The notes below the pieces were generated by a model, which had not been told where the DNA came from, did not search any database, and saw only the letters and a list, made by a program, of their open reading frames with translations. DNA of 44,216 bases from SAR86 cluster bacterium (GTDB lineage: Bacteria; Pseudomonadota; Gammaproteobacteria; Magnimaribacterales; D2472). The translations under genes and the position numbers were made by a program. Location of the stretch: NCBI GenBank assembly GCA_029254395.1, contig JAQWXQ010000065.1:1-44216 (forward strand). The letters are read 5' to 3'. This document shows, piece by piece, positions 26,785 to 34,205 of the stretch; position 1 is the stretch's first letter; each line of letters starts with the position of its first letter.

Positions 26785-26796
26785 TATAATTTAAAG
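26785..26796 (+). promoter_or_regulatory. candidate -10 element of proS with almost no leader
   Basis: A perfect TATAAT at 26785-26790 ends 6 nt before the proS ATG. With usual spacing the transcript would start at or within a base or two of the ATG, and the six bases between (TTAAAG) hold no Shine-Dalgarno. The -35 is not recognisable, so the call rests on the -10 match and position. Confidence 0.45.
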
Positions 26797-28071
26797 ATGT
26801 TATTTTCAAAATTACTATTGCCGACATTAAAAGAGGCTCCTCAGGAAGCTGAAATTGTTAGTCATAAGCTAATGCTTAGGGCTGGGATGATAAGAAAAGT
26901 TGCCTCTGGAGTCTACACTTGGCTGCCATTAGGCTTAAAAGTTCTAAGAAAAGTCGAGGCAATTGTAAGAACTGAAATGAATAATGCTGGAGCCCAAGAG
27001 GTTTTAATGCCAATGGTTCAGCCAAAAGAACTATGGAATGAGACTGAAAGATGGGAAAAAATGGGGAAAGAACTTCTTCGATTTCAAGATAGGCATGATA
27101 GAGATTTTTGTTTAGGCCCAACACATGAAGAGGTAATAACTGACCTAATCAGAAGTAATGTGAAAAGCTACAAAGAATTACCAATTAATGCATATCAAAT
27201 ACAGACAAAATTTAGAGATGAAATTAGACCCAGATACGGTGTGATGAGAAGCAGGGAGTTTCTTATGAAAGATGCTTACAGCTTTAGTGTAAATGAAGAG
27301 TGTTTAGATAATAGCTACATAAATATGAGAAATACATATAAAAAAATTCTCCAAAATATCGGGTTAGAATTCAAAGTAGTAAAAGCTGATTCTGGAGCAA
27401 TAGGTGGAGATGCTTCCGAAGAATTCCATGTATTAGCTGAGAATGGTGAGGATACTATTGCTGTAAGTACTGGCTCTGAATTTGCCATTAATACAGAGCT
27501 TTTATTAGAAGAAGGTGAGGATATTAAATCTCTTGAAGGAGAAGACTCTCCTGACGGTAATGGGGTTATTCAAATAAAAAAAGGTATTGAGGTTGGTCAT
27601 ATTTTTAAACTTGGTCAAGTCTACTCGGAAAGTATGGGTGCTAATGTACAAACTAAAGAAGGAAGGCCAGCAACCCTTCACATGGGCTGCTATGGCATTG
27701 GTATCTCAAGAATAGTTGCAGCAGCTATAGAGCAAAATAATGATGAAAGGGGTATTGTCTGGCCACCAACGATTGCACCATTTGATGTAAACATTATCGC
27801 TATTGGCTTTGAGAAAGATGAAAAAATCGCTATGGCAGCAACAAAGCTTTACGAAAGTCTTTCACACCAAGGCTATGATGTAATTTTAGACGATAGAAAA
27901 ACTGGATTTGGGGCAAAAATTAAAGACTCTGAATTGATTGGAATTCCTATGAATATAATAATTGGTAAATCATTTGTAGAAAATGATGAAATAGAATTAC
28001 GAACAAGAGATGGTCAAATTTCTGTAGCCAAGATTGATGACTTGAAAATCATTTTTAACCACTACAAATAA
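26797..28071 (+). CDS. proS: prolyl-tRNA synthetase lacking the editing (INS) domain
   Basis: Class II synthetase of the bacterial type. The N-terminus [33 protein letters not shown], motif 2 ([27 protein letters not shown]) and motif 3 ([19 protein letters not shown]) are close to E. coli, and a C-terminal anticodon domain is present. It has 424 residues where E. coli has 572. Between FAINTELL (about 230) and [21 protein letters not shown] (about 249) only about 15 residues remain in place of the roughly 180-residue YbaK-like INS domain that deacylates Ala-tRNA-Pro. The join is in frame and the flanks are intact, so this is a stable short form, as known in alphaproteobacteria. Confidence 0.95.
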   Translation: MLFSKLLLPTLKEAPQEAEIVSHKLMLRAGMIRKVASGVYTWLPLGLKVLRKVEAIVRTEMNNAGAQEVLMPMVQPKELWNETERWEKMGKELLRFQDRHDRDFCLGPTHEEVITDLIRSNVKSYKELPINAYQIQTKFRDEIRPRYGVMRSREFLMKDAYSFSVNEECLDNSYINMRNTYKKILQNIGLEFKVVKADSGAIGGDASEEFHVLAENGEDTIAVSTGSEFAINTELLLEEGEDIKSLEGEDSPDGNGVIQIKKGIEVGHIFKLGQVYSESMGANVQTKEGRPATLHMGCYGIGISRIVAAAIEQNNDERGIVWPPTIAPFDVNIIAIGFEKDEKIAMAATKLYESLSHQGYDVILDDRKTGFGAKIKDSELIGIPMNIIIGKSFVENDEIELRTRDGQISVAKIDDLKIIFNHYK

Positions 28072-28074
28072 TTA

Positions 28075-28356
28075 CTAATAATCATTGATATCTTTAGATG
28101 AATTATCTTTGTAATATTTCTGGATTAAAAATGACAAGGTAATGGAAAACAGCCCCCAGACAACTAAAGAAATTGCCCAGCTAGAAAGAATTATTACTCC
28201 AAGAGAAATCTGTATCTTGTAAATAACACCCACGAAAATTGCAGCAAGGCCAGCTGGAAGAAAAACAACAAAAGAACCTATTAAAAATAATTCAATAATA
28301 ATTAAAATAGTTCCTAGTATTAGCCAATTATTTGCATTTTCAATTAAATTTATCAT
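28075..28356 (-). CDS. NfeD-like short membrane protein
   Basis: A 93-residue protein with about three membrane helices (LILGTILIIIELFLIGSFVVFLPAGLAAIFVGVI and a second hydrophobic block). This matches the membrane part of NfeD proteins, which usually pair with stomatin-type SPFH proteins, as here (2-nt gap). The C-terminal OB-fold domain of standard NfeD (about 60 more residues) is absent. Its end lies 3 nt from the end of the convergent proS. Confidence 0.78.
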   Translation of the reverse strand: MINLIENANNWLILGTILIIIELFLIGSFVVFLPAGLAAIFVGVIYKIQISLGVIILSSWAISLVVWGLFSITLSFLIQKYYKDNSSKDINDY

Positions 28357-28358
28357 TA

Positions 28359-29273
28359 TTATTTATCTTTATTAGCTGTTGCACCCATTAGTAATTCAAT
28401 GCTACCTAGTGCTTTAGTAATATCTGAAGGAACTACAAGTGTTTTTGTTTGGTCGGATGATGCTAATTTTGCCAAACCATCAACCTGTCTTTTCATTATT
28501 TCAAAATCAACAGCCGGCTGACCATCATCTTTTATGGCTTTGCCTAGTAACATTGTTTGCTCAGCATCTGCCTCAGCCTTGACTTTTACAGCATAAGCAT
28601 CTGCATCAGCAGTCACTCTTACAGCTTCTGCTTCTTTCTGAGCCTCATACAATTGAGCATCAGCATTAAGCTCAACACTTCTTCTATCACCCTCAGCCTT
28701 TGCTATAGTTGCCCTTCTTTCTCTTTCTGCATTTAGTTGTTGCCTTTGTGAATCCTTTGTTTGTTCATCTACCAAAACATCAAGTATCTCAGTTCTTGTT
28801 ACCTCAACGCCCCATATTTCAGCTGCTTTACCAAGCCTCTCTTTAATCTCAAGATTCATTGATTCTCTTGAGGACTGCAAGTCATCAAGCTCCAATTTAC
28901 CAGCTGCAGATCTGATAACAGATATAGCAGTATTTTCTATAGCTGAATCAATATTTTTAATTCTGTAAACTGATTTAGATGCGTCTAGTATTCTAAAAAA
29001 TACAGTTGAGACAAGACCTACCTCTACATTATCTTTAGTTATAACTGAAATTTGAAATTTAGGTAATTGTCTTTCTAGAATATCAACTTTATGGGCAACC
29101 CTATCTAAAAAAGGTATTATTATCGAGAGACCAGATTCTAATGTTTTTGTATATCTACCAAACCTTTCTATAACATAAACCTTTGATTGAGGAACAACCT
29201 TAACTGAAAGGAATAAAAATGATATCGATAAGAAAAATAGAACGGTTAGAAATGCTTGAAATCCAGTCAACAT
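28359..29273 (-). CDS. stomatin-like SPFH/band 7 protein (QmcA-like)
   Basis: Inner-membrane SPFH protein, likely forming large oligomers in membrane microdomains and linked to membrane protein quality control. One N-terminal membrane helix (about 5-24), then the band-7 domain: VPQSKVYVIERFGRYTKTLESGLSIIIPFLDRVAHKVDILE and ENTAISVIRSAAGKLELDDLQSSRESMN. A coiled-coil rich in Ala/Glu (AEGDRRSVELNADAQLYEAQKEAEAV) follows. 304 residues is normal. A GGAG Shine-Dalgarno precedes the ATG. Confidence 0.92.
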   Translation of the reverse strand: MLTGFQAFLTVLFFLSISFLFLSVKVVPQSKVYVIERFGRYTKTLESGLSIIIPFLDRVAHKVDILERQLPKFQISVITKDNVEVGLVSTVFFRILDASKSVYRIKNIDSAIENTAISVIRSAAGKLELDDLQSSRESMNLEIKERLGKAAEIWGVEVTRTEILDVLVDEQTKDSQRQQLNAERERRATIAKAEGDRRSVELNADAQLYEAQKEAEAVRVTADADAYAVKVKAEADAEQTMLLGKAIKDDGQPAVDFEIMKRQVDGLAKLASSDQTKTLVVPSDITKALGSIELLMGATANKDK

Positions 29274-29350
29274 AGAAACTCCGATTAATGTGTTATATAA
29301 ACCAATATAACAGATTGAAAAAATTTAACATTTATAAAAATATACACAAA

Positions 29351-30529
29351 CTATATCTTTTTTATAATAGTTGCATTAGCTGTACCGCCGCCTTCACAAA
29401 TAGCTTGAAGCGCATATTTCCCATTTCTTCTCTCTAGCTCATGAAGTAAAGTAGTCATTAATTTAGTTCCAGTAGATCCAAGTGGGTGGCCTAGTGAAAT
29501 TGCTCCACCATTAACATTAAGCTTTGAAATATCTGCTCTCAATTCATGTGCCCATGCCAATGGAACAGGTGCGAATGCTTCATTTATTTCATACAAATCC
29601 ATATCATCGATTGAAAGATTAATATTTTTTAATGCAGATATGGAAGCAGGTATAGGACCAGTTAACATAAATACTGGGTCATCACCTACCACTGATAAAG
29701 AAATTATTTCAGCCCTTGGATCAACTTTAATTTTTTTAAGCCCAGCATCATTACAAACCATAACTGCAGAAGCGCCATCAGTTATTTGACTAGCATTTCC
29801 TGCCGTTATAAGCCCTTCATCAATGACTGTTTTTAGTCCAGACAATGCCTCTAGTGAAGCATCATATCTAATACCTTCATCTTGATAAATTAGAGATCCA
29901 GTATTTGCGTCAGACCTTGATTCAATAGCTAAAATCTCATTTTTGAAAAAGCCTTGCTCTGATGCGTAAGCAGCCTTTTGGTGACTTAATAGTGCAAAAT
30001 TATCTAAATCTTCCCTACTTAAATTCCATTTTTTTGCAACTAGCTCTGCACCTGTGAATTGAGAAAAAAACACTCCAGGGTATCTAGATTCAATACCAGC
30101 AGCATTAAAGGGAAATCCATGACCTGCATCATAACCATCTTTCACACTAGCTCCAATCGGAACCAAAGACATAACCTCAACGCCACCTGCTATAACAACA
30201 TCTTGTGTCCCAGACATAACAGCTTGCGCAGCAAAATGGAGTGCTTGTTGTGATGATCCGCATTGACGATCAACTGAAGTTCCAGGAACTGATTCAGGTA
30301 GTGAAGAAGCTAGAATAGAATTTCTGGCTATATTTCCAGATTGAGCCCCAACTTGATCAACACAACCAAATATTACATCGTCTACATCTTTGGGTTGAAT
30401 GCCAGTTAAATTGACAAGCTCATCTAAAACAACAGCACCCATGTCAGCTGGATGCCATTTACTCAAGCTACCATTTTTCTTACCACCTGGTGTTCTTACT
30501 GCAGCAACAATATAAGCTTTTTCAGCCAT
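29351..30529 (-). CDS. acetyl-CoA C-acyltransferase (thiolase)
   Basis: Thiolase acting in fatty-acid beta-oxidation or related acyl-CoA metabolism. The nucleophilic Cys is in SVDRQCGSSQQALHFAAQ (about residue 89). The His is in NEAFAPVPLAWAHE; the GHPLGSTG loop and the second catalytic Cys in AICEGGGTANATI complete the active site. 392 residues is normal. Chain-length preference cannot be read from sequence. It lies behind recA, separated by a perfect inverted repeat that covers its Shine-Dalgarno. Confidence 0.93.
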   Translation of the reverse strand: MAEKAYIVAAVRTPGGKKNGSLSKWHPADMGAVVLDELVNLTGIQPKDVDDVIFGCVDQVGAQSGNIARNSILASSLPESVPGTSVDRQCGSSQQALHFAAQAVMSGTQDVVIAGGVEVMSLVPIGASVKDGYDAGHGFPFNAAGIESRYPGVFFSQFTGAELVAKKWNLSREDLDNFALLSHQKAAYASEQGFFKNEILAIESRSDANTGSLIYQDEGIRYDASLEALSGLKTVIDEGLITAGNASQITDGASAVMVCNDAGLKKIKVDPRAEIISLSVVGDDPVFMLTGPIPASISALKNINLSIDDMDLYEINEAFAPVPLAWAHELRADISKLNVNGGAISLGHPLGSTGTKLMTTLLHELERRNGKYALQAICEGGGTANATIIKKI

Positions 30530-30530
30530 A

Positions 30531-30564
30531 ATAATCCTTATTAAATTAGTCTAATAAGGATTAT
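30531..30564 (-). repeat. 13-bp perfect inverted repeat covering the thiolase ribosome binding site
   Basis: Arms ATAATCCTTATTA (30531-30543) and TAATAAGGATTAT (30552-30564) are exact reverse complements with an 8-nt loop. On the minus-strand transcript the 3' arm contains the AAGGA Shine-Dalgarno of the thiolase, whose ATG follows at 30529. There is no U-tract after it, so it is not a standard intrinsic terminator. It could hide the ribosome site in RNA or be a DNA operator for a dimeric regulator. Confidence 0.7.
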
Positions 30565-30573
30565 AACAAATAT

Positions 30574-31593
30574 TTATTTTGTATCTTTAGATTTTGCCTT
30601 TGATGCTATATAAGATGATCTTATTTCGCTAATAAGCTCGTCTCTAATTTTTGTATTTTCTTTAAGATATATGCTTGCTTTAACTTTGCCTTGCCCAATA
30701 GTCTCTCCATTTAACTTATAAAAGGCACCTGACTTATCTACTAAACCGAGCTTATGACCAAAATCAAGTATTTCTCCTTCTTGATTAATACCTAAGCCAT
30801 ACATTATTTGAAACTCAGCCTGTTTAAATGGAGGTGAAACTTTATTTTTTACGACTTTTACCCTAGTTTCATTACCCATAACCTCATCACCTTCTTTTAC
30901 TGATCCTATCCTTCTTATATCTAGACGAACAGACGAGTAAAATTTGAGAGCATTTCCACCAGTAGTAGTTTCTGGACTTCCAAACATCACACCAATTTTC
31001 ATTCTAATCTGGTTAATAAATACCACCGTGGCTCCAGATCTTTGTATGTTGCCGGTTATCTTTCTTAGAGCCTGAGACATTAATCTGGCTTGAAGTCCAA
31101 CGTGATGATCACCCATCTCTCCCTCTATTTCTGCTCTTGGAACTAAGGCTGCTACAGAGTCGATTATGACTAAGTCAACACTTTTAGATTTTACTAACAT
31201 GTCAGCAACTTCTAGCGCTTGTTCACCGGTATCTGGTTGTGATAACAACAGCTCATCCACATTGACTCCAAGTTTTTCAGCATATTGCGGATCTAAAGCA
31301 TGTTCTGCATCAATAAATGCACAAGTACCACCTGCTTTCTGACACTGAGCTATTATTTGAAGTGTTAAAGTTGTTTTACCAGAAGATTCTGGTCCGTATA
31401 TTTCAGTAACTCTTCCTTTTGGAATCCCGCCAATGCCAAGGGCAATGTCTAAACCTAATGATCCTGTTGAGATTGATGGTATATCTACAAGCTCTTTATC
31501 GCCCATCCTCATAACAGTTCCTTTCCCAAACTGACTGTCTATGTCAGCCAAAGTTTCCTTTAATGATTTTTTTGTGTCTTTTAATTTAGCCAT
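30574..31593 (-). CDS. recA: recombinase RecA
   Basis: ATP-dependent strand-exchange protein and coprotease for LexA. Walker A is [13 protein letters not shown], with [19 protein letters not shown] and the L2 region [28 protein letters not shown]. 339 residues is short mainly in the C-terminal acidic tail (ends [10 protein letters not shown]; the Glu/Asp cluster of E. coli is absent). It has a strong Shine-Dalgarno (AAGGAG) next to a consensus LexA box. No recX follows; a thiolase does. Confidence 0.98.
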   Translation of the reverse strand: MAKLKDTKKSLKETLADIDSQFGKGTVMRMGDKELVDIPSISTGSLGLDIALGIGGIPKGRVTEIYGPESSGKTTLTLQIIAQCQKAGGTCAFIDAEHALDPQYAEKLGVNVDELLLSQPDTGEQALEVADMLVKSKSVDLVIIDSVAALVPRAEIEGEMGDHHVGLQARLMSQALRKITGNIQRSGATVVFINQIRMKIGVMFGSPETTTGGNALKFYSSVRLDIRRIGSVKEGDEVMGNETRVKVVKNKVSPPFKQAEFQIMYGLGINQEGEILDFGHKLGLVDKSGAFYKLNGETIGQGKVKASIYLKENTKIRDELISEIRSSYIASKAKSKDTK

Positions 31594-31604
31594 TTATTAC
31601 TCCT

Positions 31605-31624
31605 TACTGTATATATATACAGTA
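31605..31624 (-). promoter_or_regulatory. LexA box (SOS operator) of recA
   Basis: The 20-nt palindrome TACTGTATATATATACAGTA equals the E. coli LexA consensus at every base. It overlaps a minus-strand -10 (TATACT, plus 31621-31626), itself 18 nt from a TTGTAT -35 (plus 31645-31650). It lies directly before the AAGGAG of recA. This implies SOS control of recA by an E. coli-type LexA encoded elsewhere. Confidence 0.95.
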
Positions 31625-31682
31625 TAAACTTTTATTTAAAATAAATACAACTTTAATTAAAATTATATATATTTTTTATGTT

Positions 31683-31720
31683 TAATAACTTAAAGTCTTT
31701 TTTTTAATTTTAAGTTATTA
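31683..31720 (+). repeat. 12-bp perfect inverted repeat before fdxA
   Basis: TAATAACTTAAA (31683-31694) and TTTAAGTTATTA (31709-31720) are exact reverse complements around a 14-nt T-rich spacer. The right arm ends 9 nt before the fdxA ATG and overlaps a possible -10 (TATTAT, 31716-31721). No Shine-Dalgarno is seen. It may be a regulator-binding site or an RNA hairpin. Confidence 0.6.
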
Positions 31721-31729
31721 TTTTATCTT

Positions 31730-32053
31730 ATGACATTTGTAGTTACTGAGTCTTGTATAAAGTGCAAATACACTGATTGTGTAGAGGTTTGTCCAGTTGA
31801 TTGTTTTTATGAAGGCCCAGAATTTTTGGTCATCCATCCAGATGAATGTATTGATTGTGCTCTTTGCGAACCAGAATGCCCTATTGATGCAATTCTGTCT
31901 GAAGATGAGCTACCAGATGATCAAATAGAGTTTATTGAAATTAACGCTAGGCTCTCAGAGGTTTATGAAAATATTGTTGAGGCCAAGGACCCCCTTCCAG
32001 ATGCAAAAAAATTTGAGACAGTAGAAAATAAACGAGATTTTCTAGATTTATAG
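31730..32053 (+). CDS. fdxA: seven-iron ferredoxin FdxA
   Basis: Low-potential ferredoxin with one [3Fe-4S] and one [4Fe-4S] cluster. The N-terminus [51 protein letters not shown] is the FdxA signature. The remaining half is acidic, as in the Azotobacter/Pseudomonas type. 107 residues is normal. It is transcribed divergently from recA, and its stop overlaps that of the DUF368 gene. Confidence 0.97.
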   Translation: MTFVVTESCIKCKYTDCVEVCPVDCFYEGPEFLVIHPDECIDCALCEPECPIDAILSEDELPDDQIEFIEINARLSEVYENIVEAKDPLPDAKKFETVENKRDFLDL

Positions 32054-32788
32054 ATTTTCAAATGGGAATATTAATATTCCACTTAATAAAATTAATGCTG
32101 TAAAAAAAGTCATGATCTCTTTTTTTCTAATTTCCAGCAATGAATTTAGTAATTTTGGCATTGTAATCAAAGAAATTAAGCAGCCAAATGCAAATGGAAT
32201 AATTATTGAAAAATTAAGCATTGCTATAGATCCTATAATAATCTCATAAACTCCAAATGATAATAAAATTGCGCTTCCTGATATGCCTGGTAAAAGAAAA
32301 AATGTGAAGGCAATAAAACCCGTTAAAAAGATATAACCATTTGAAATATTTCCCGGAGAAATGCTGATTTCTTTTAAAGTCAATGCCAATAAAATCCCAG
32401 CAAAGAAATAAATATCAAATTTAAAGTTGTTATCAAATTCAGCTCTTACCCTCATCCCTATAATTACAGCAACGAGACACATTAAAATACTTATAAAAAC
32501 CAAAAAATATTCTGTATAAGATGTGTACAAAACAAGTATCAACTTTGATGCGAGAATTACACTAATCATCATGGAGGCTAGAAAAGGAACTATTAAATCT
32601 AGGAAGAATATTTTATTTAATTTTTTAATATCCCAAGTTAGATTAGAAAGCCGAAGATTAGAAAGAAATAGAATGAACTTATCATAAACATTAAAGGCAA
32701 GTGCAATCGTAGAACCTGATACACCTGGAAGTAATTCAGCGATACCTACAAAAAAACCTGAAACAATAAATCTTAGCCTTTCGTTCAA
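32048..32788 (-). CDS. DUF368 membrane protein (PopT-like)
   Basis: Polytopic membrane protein with about eight helices. Two related re-entrant-type motifs, [21 protein letters not shown] (about 18-38) and [21 protein letters not shown] (about 165-185), mark the DUF368 family. Some members (PopT) have been described as undecaprenyl-phosphate translocases that recycle the lipid carrier for envelope synthesis. That role is inferred here by family only. The start is TTG overlapping the pcm stop (TTGA). In E. coli nlpD-rpoS follow pcm; here this gene does. Confidence 0.88.
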   Translation of the reverse strand: MNERLRFIVSGFFVGIAELLPGVSGSTIALAFNVYDKFILFLSNLRLSNLTWDIKKLNKIFFLDLIVPFLASMMISVILASKLILVLYTSYTEYFLVFISILMCLVAVIIGMRVRAEFDNNFKFDIYFFAGILLALTLKEISISPGNISNGYIFLTGFIAFTFFLLPGISGSAILLSFGVYEIIIGSIAMLNFSIIIPFAFGCLISLITMPKLLNSLLEIRKKEIMTFFTALILLSGILIFPFENL

Positions 32789-33468
32789 GAATCTAACCCA
32801 TCTTCAGACTTACCTGGGAGCATTGGTACAAATGAAACATCATCATACAAATCTTGCTCAACTTCATTGCTGGATATTTTATTAATAACATTTAACTTTT
32901 GTGATTTTGAATTACCGACAGGTATAACTATTTTTGCTGATACATTTAAACTATCAACCAGCTCATGAGGGTACTCCCTTGGTGCAGCAGCACAAATAAC
33001 ACCATCATATTTTATCGTATTGTCCCAGTCCTCAAAACCATCTCCATATATTAATTCTACATTTCTAATTTTTAGTTCATTTAAGTTTTCTCTAGCCTTA
33101 TTAACCAAAGGTTTGATTCTTTCTATGGAGTAAATATTTTCACAAAAATATGATAGTACAGCTGTCTGGTATCCACACCCTGTTCCAAGCTCCAAAACAT
33201 TATTTAGAATTTTTCCTCTAGCTTTTGTGTGCGATATTAAAAGTTCAGTCATTTTTGCAACAATATATGGTTGAGATATAGTTTGTTTATACCCAATGGT
33301 CAATGATCTATTTTCATATGCCCTAGACCACAAAGCTTCATCTATAAATATATGTCTTGGTACTTGCGAAATTGCATCTAGAACCCTGAAATCTTTAATA
33401 CCCATATTAAGAAGGTTTTCTATCATCTCTTCTCTAACTCTTCTGAATGTAAAGCCTGAATTAATCAT
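32785..33468 (-). CDS. pcm: protein-L-isoaspartate O-methyltransferase
   Basis: SAM-dependent repair of isoaspartate in aged proteins. Family features are the N-terminal VLDAISQVPRHIFIDEALWSRAYENRSLTIGYKQTISQPYIVAKMTELL and the SAM motif VLELGTGCGYQTAVLSYF, then ICAAAPREYPHELVDSL. 227 residues is normal. ATGA overlap with surE, its usual partner. Confidence 0.95.
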   Translation of the reverse strand: MINSGFTFRRVREEMIENLLNMGIKDFRVLDAISQVPRHIFIDEALWSRAYENRSLTIGYKQTISQPYIVAKMTELLISHTKARGKILNNVLELGTGCGYQTAVLSYFCENIYSIERIKPLVNKARENLNELKIRNVELIYGDGFEDWDNTIKYDGVICAAAPREYPHELVDSLNVSAKIVIPVGNSKSQKLNVINKISSNEVEQDLYDDVSFVPMLPGKSEDGLDS

Positions 33469-34205
33469 AAAAACTTTTTAAAATTCTCTGAAAGATTATT
33501 ATTTACAAGGTCGTAGTCCAAAATTGAAATAGATACATACCCGTCTTCAATTGCTTTAGCATCTGTTAGATGATCTTCTTGAATGGGCTCCCCTGATAGA
33601 TTGTATCTATATTTGGTAATGGTATCAGAGGATTTAACTGATAGTGGTTTGCTGGGAATACCATTTACTGCAAGGGTGGTGATTTTAATTCCTTTAAAAT
33701 CATCTTCACAAATATCAGGTAAGTTGACATTAAAAACCTTACCTTCATACCCTTTTGAAGAATTTACTATTAAATCAATAATTTCTGCTGATTTTTTTGC
33801 AATATAGCTTTTGTCTTTGCAATCATATGATGCTACTGATAATGCAATTGGAGGATATTTGAGCTTTCTACCTCCAATGGCTGCGCCAACAGTTCCAGAA
33901 TATAAAACATTATTTCCGATGTTAGCTCCATGATTAATTCCTGAAATAACAATATCAAACTCAAAATCAACCATGCCTAATAATCCAAAATAAGCACAGT
34001 CAGCTGGCGTTCCATCTACAGAATAAATTTTGTCACTAACCTTTTCAATTTCAGTTTCTTTTAAAAAAGATATTGCAGCGCTCATGCCACTACAATTATT
34101 TTTTGGAGCTATCATCCAGACCTCGTGATCTTTAACAAGCTCTTGATATAGACAATTGATATTCTCTGCTTTGTATCCATCATCATTAGTAAGTAGTATT
34201 TTCAT
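33465..34205 (-). CDS. surE: 5'-nucleotidase SurE
   Basis: Metal-dependent nucleoside monophosphatase. The N-terminal MKILLTNDDGYKAENINCL holds the metal-binding Asp pair; APKNNCSGMSAAISF, VDGTPADCAYFGL and VISGINHGANIGNNVLYSGTVGAAIGG are all conserved. 246 residues is normal. The usual gammaproteobacterial gene truD between ispF and surE is missing; surE overlaps ispDF by one base. Confidence 0.96.
   Translation of the reverse strand: MKILLTNDDGYKAENINCLYQELVKDHEVWMIAPKNNCSGMSAAISFLKETEIEKVSDKIYSVDGTPADCAYFGLLGMVDFEFDIVISGINHGANIGNNVLYSGTVGAAIGGRKLKYPPIALSVASYDCKDKSYIAKKSAEIIDLIVNSSKGYEGKVFNVNLPDICEDDFKGIKITTLAVNGIPSKPLSVKSSDTITKYRYNLSGEPIQEDHLTDAKAIEDGYVSISILDYDLVNNNLSENFKKFL

Noticed and set aside
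29292-29311. Inverted repeat GTTATAT-6-ATATAAC before the stomatin-like gene
   Set aside because: Seven AT-only pairs are expected often by chance in DNA of this composition.
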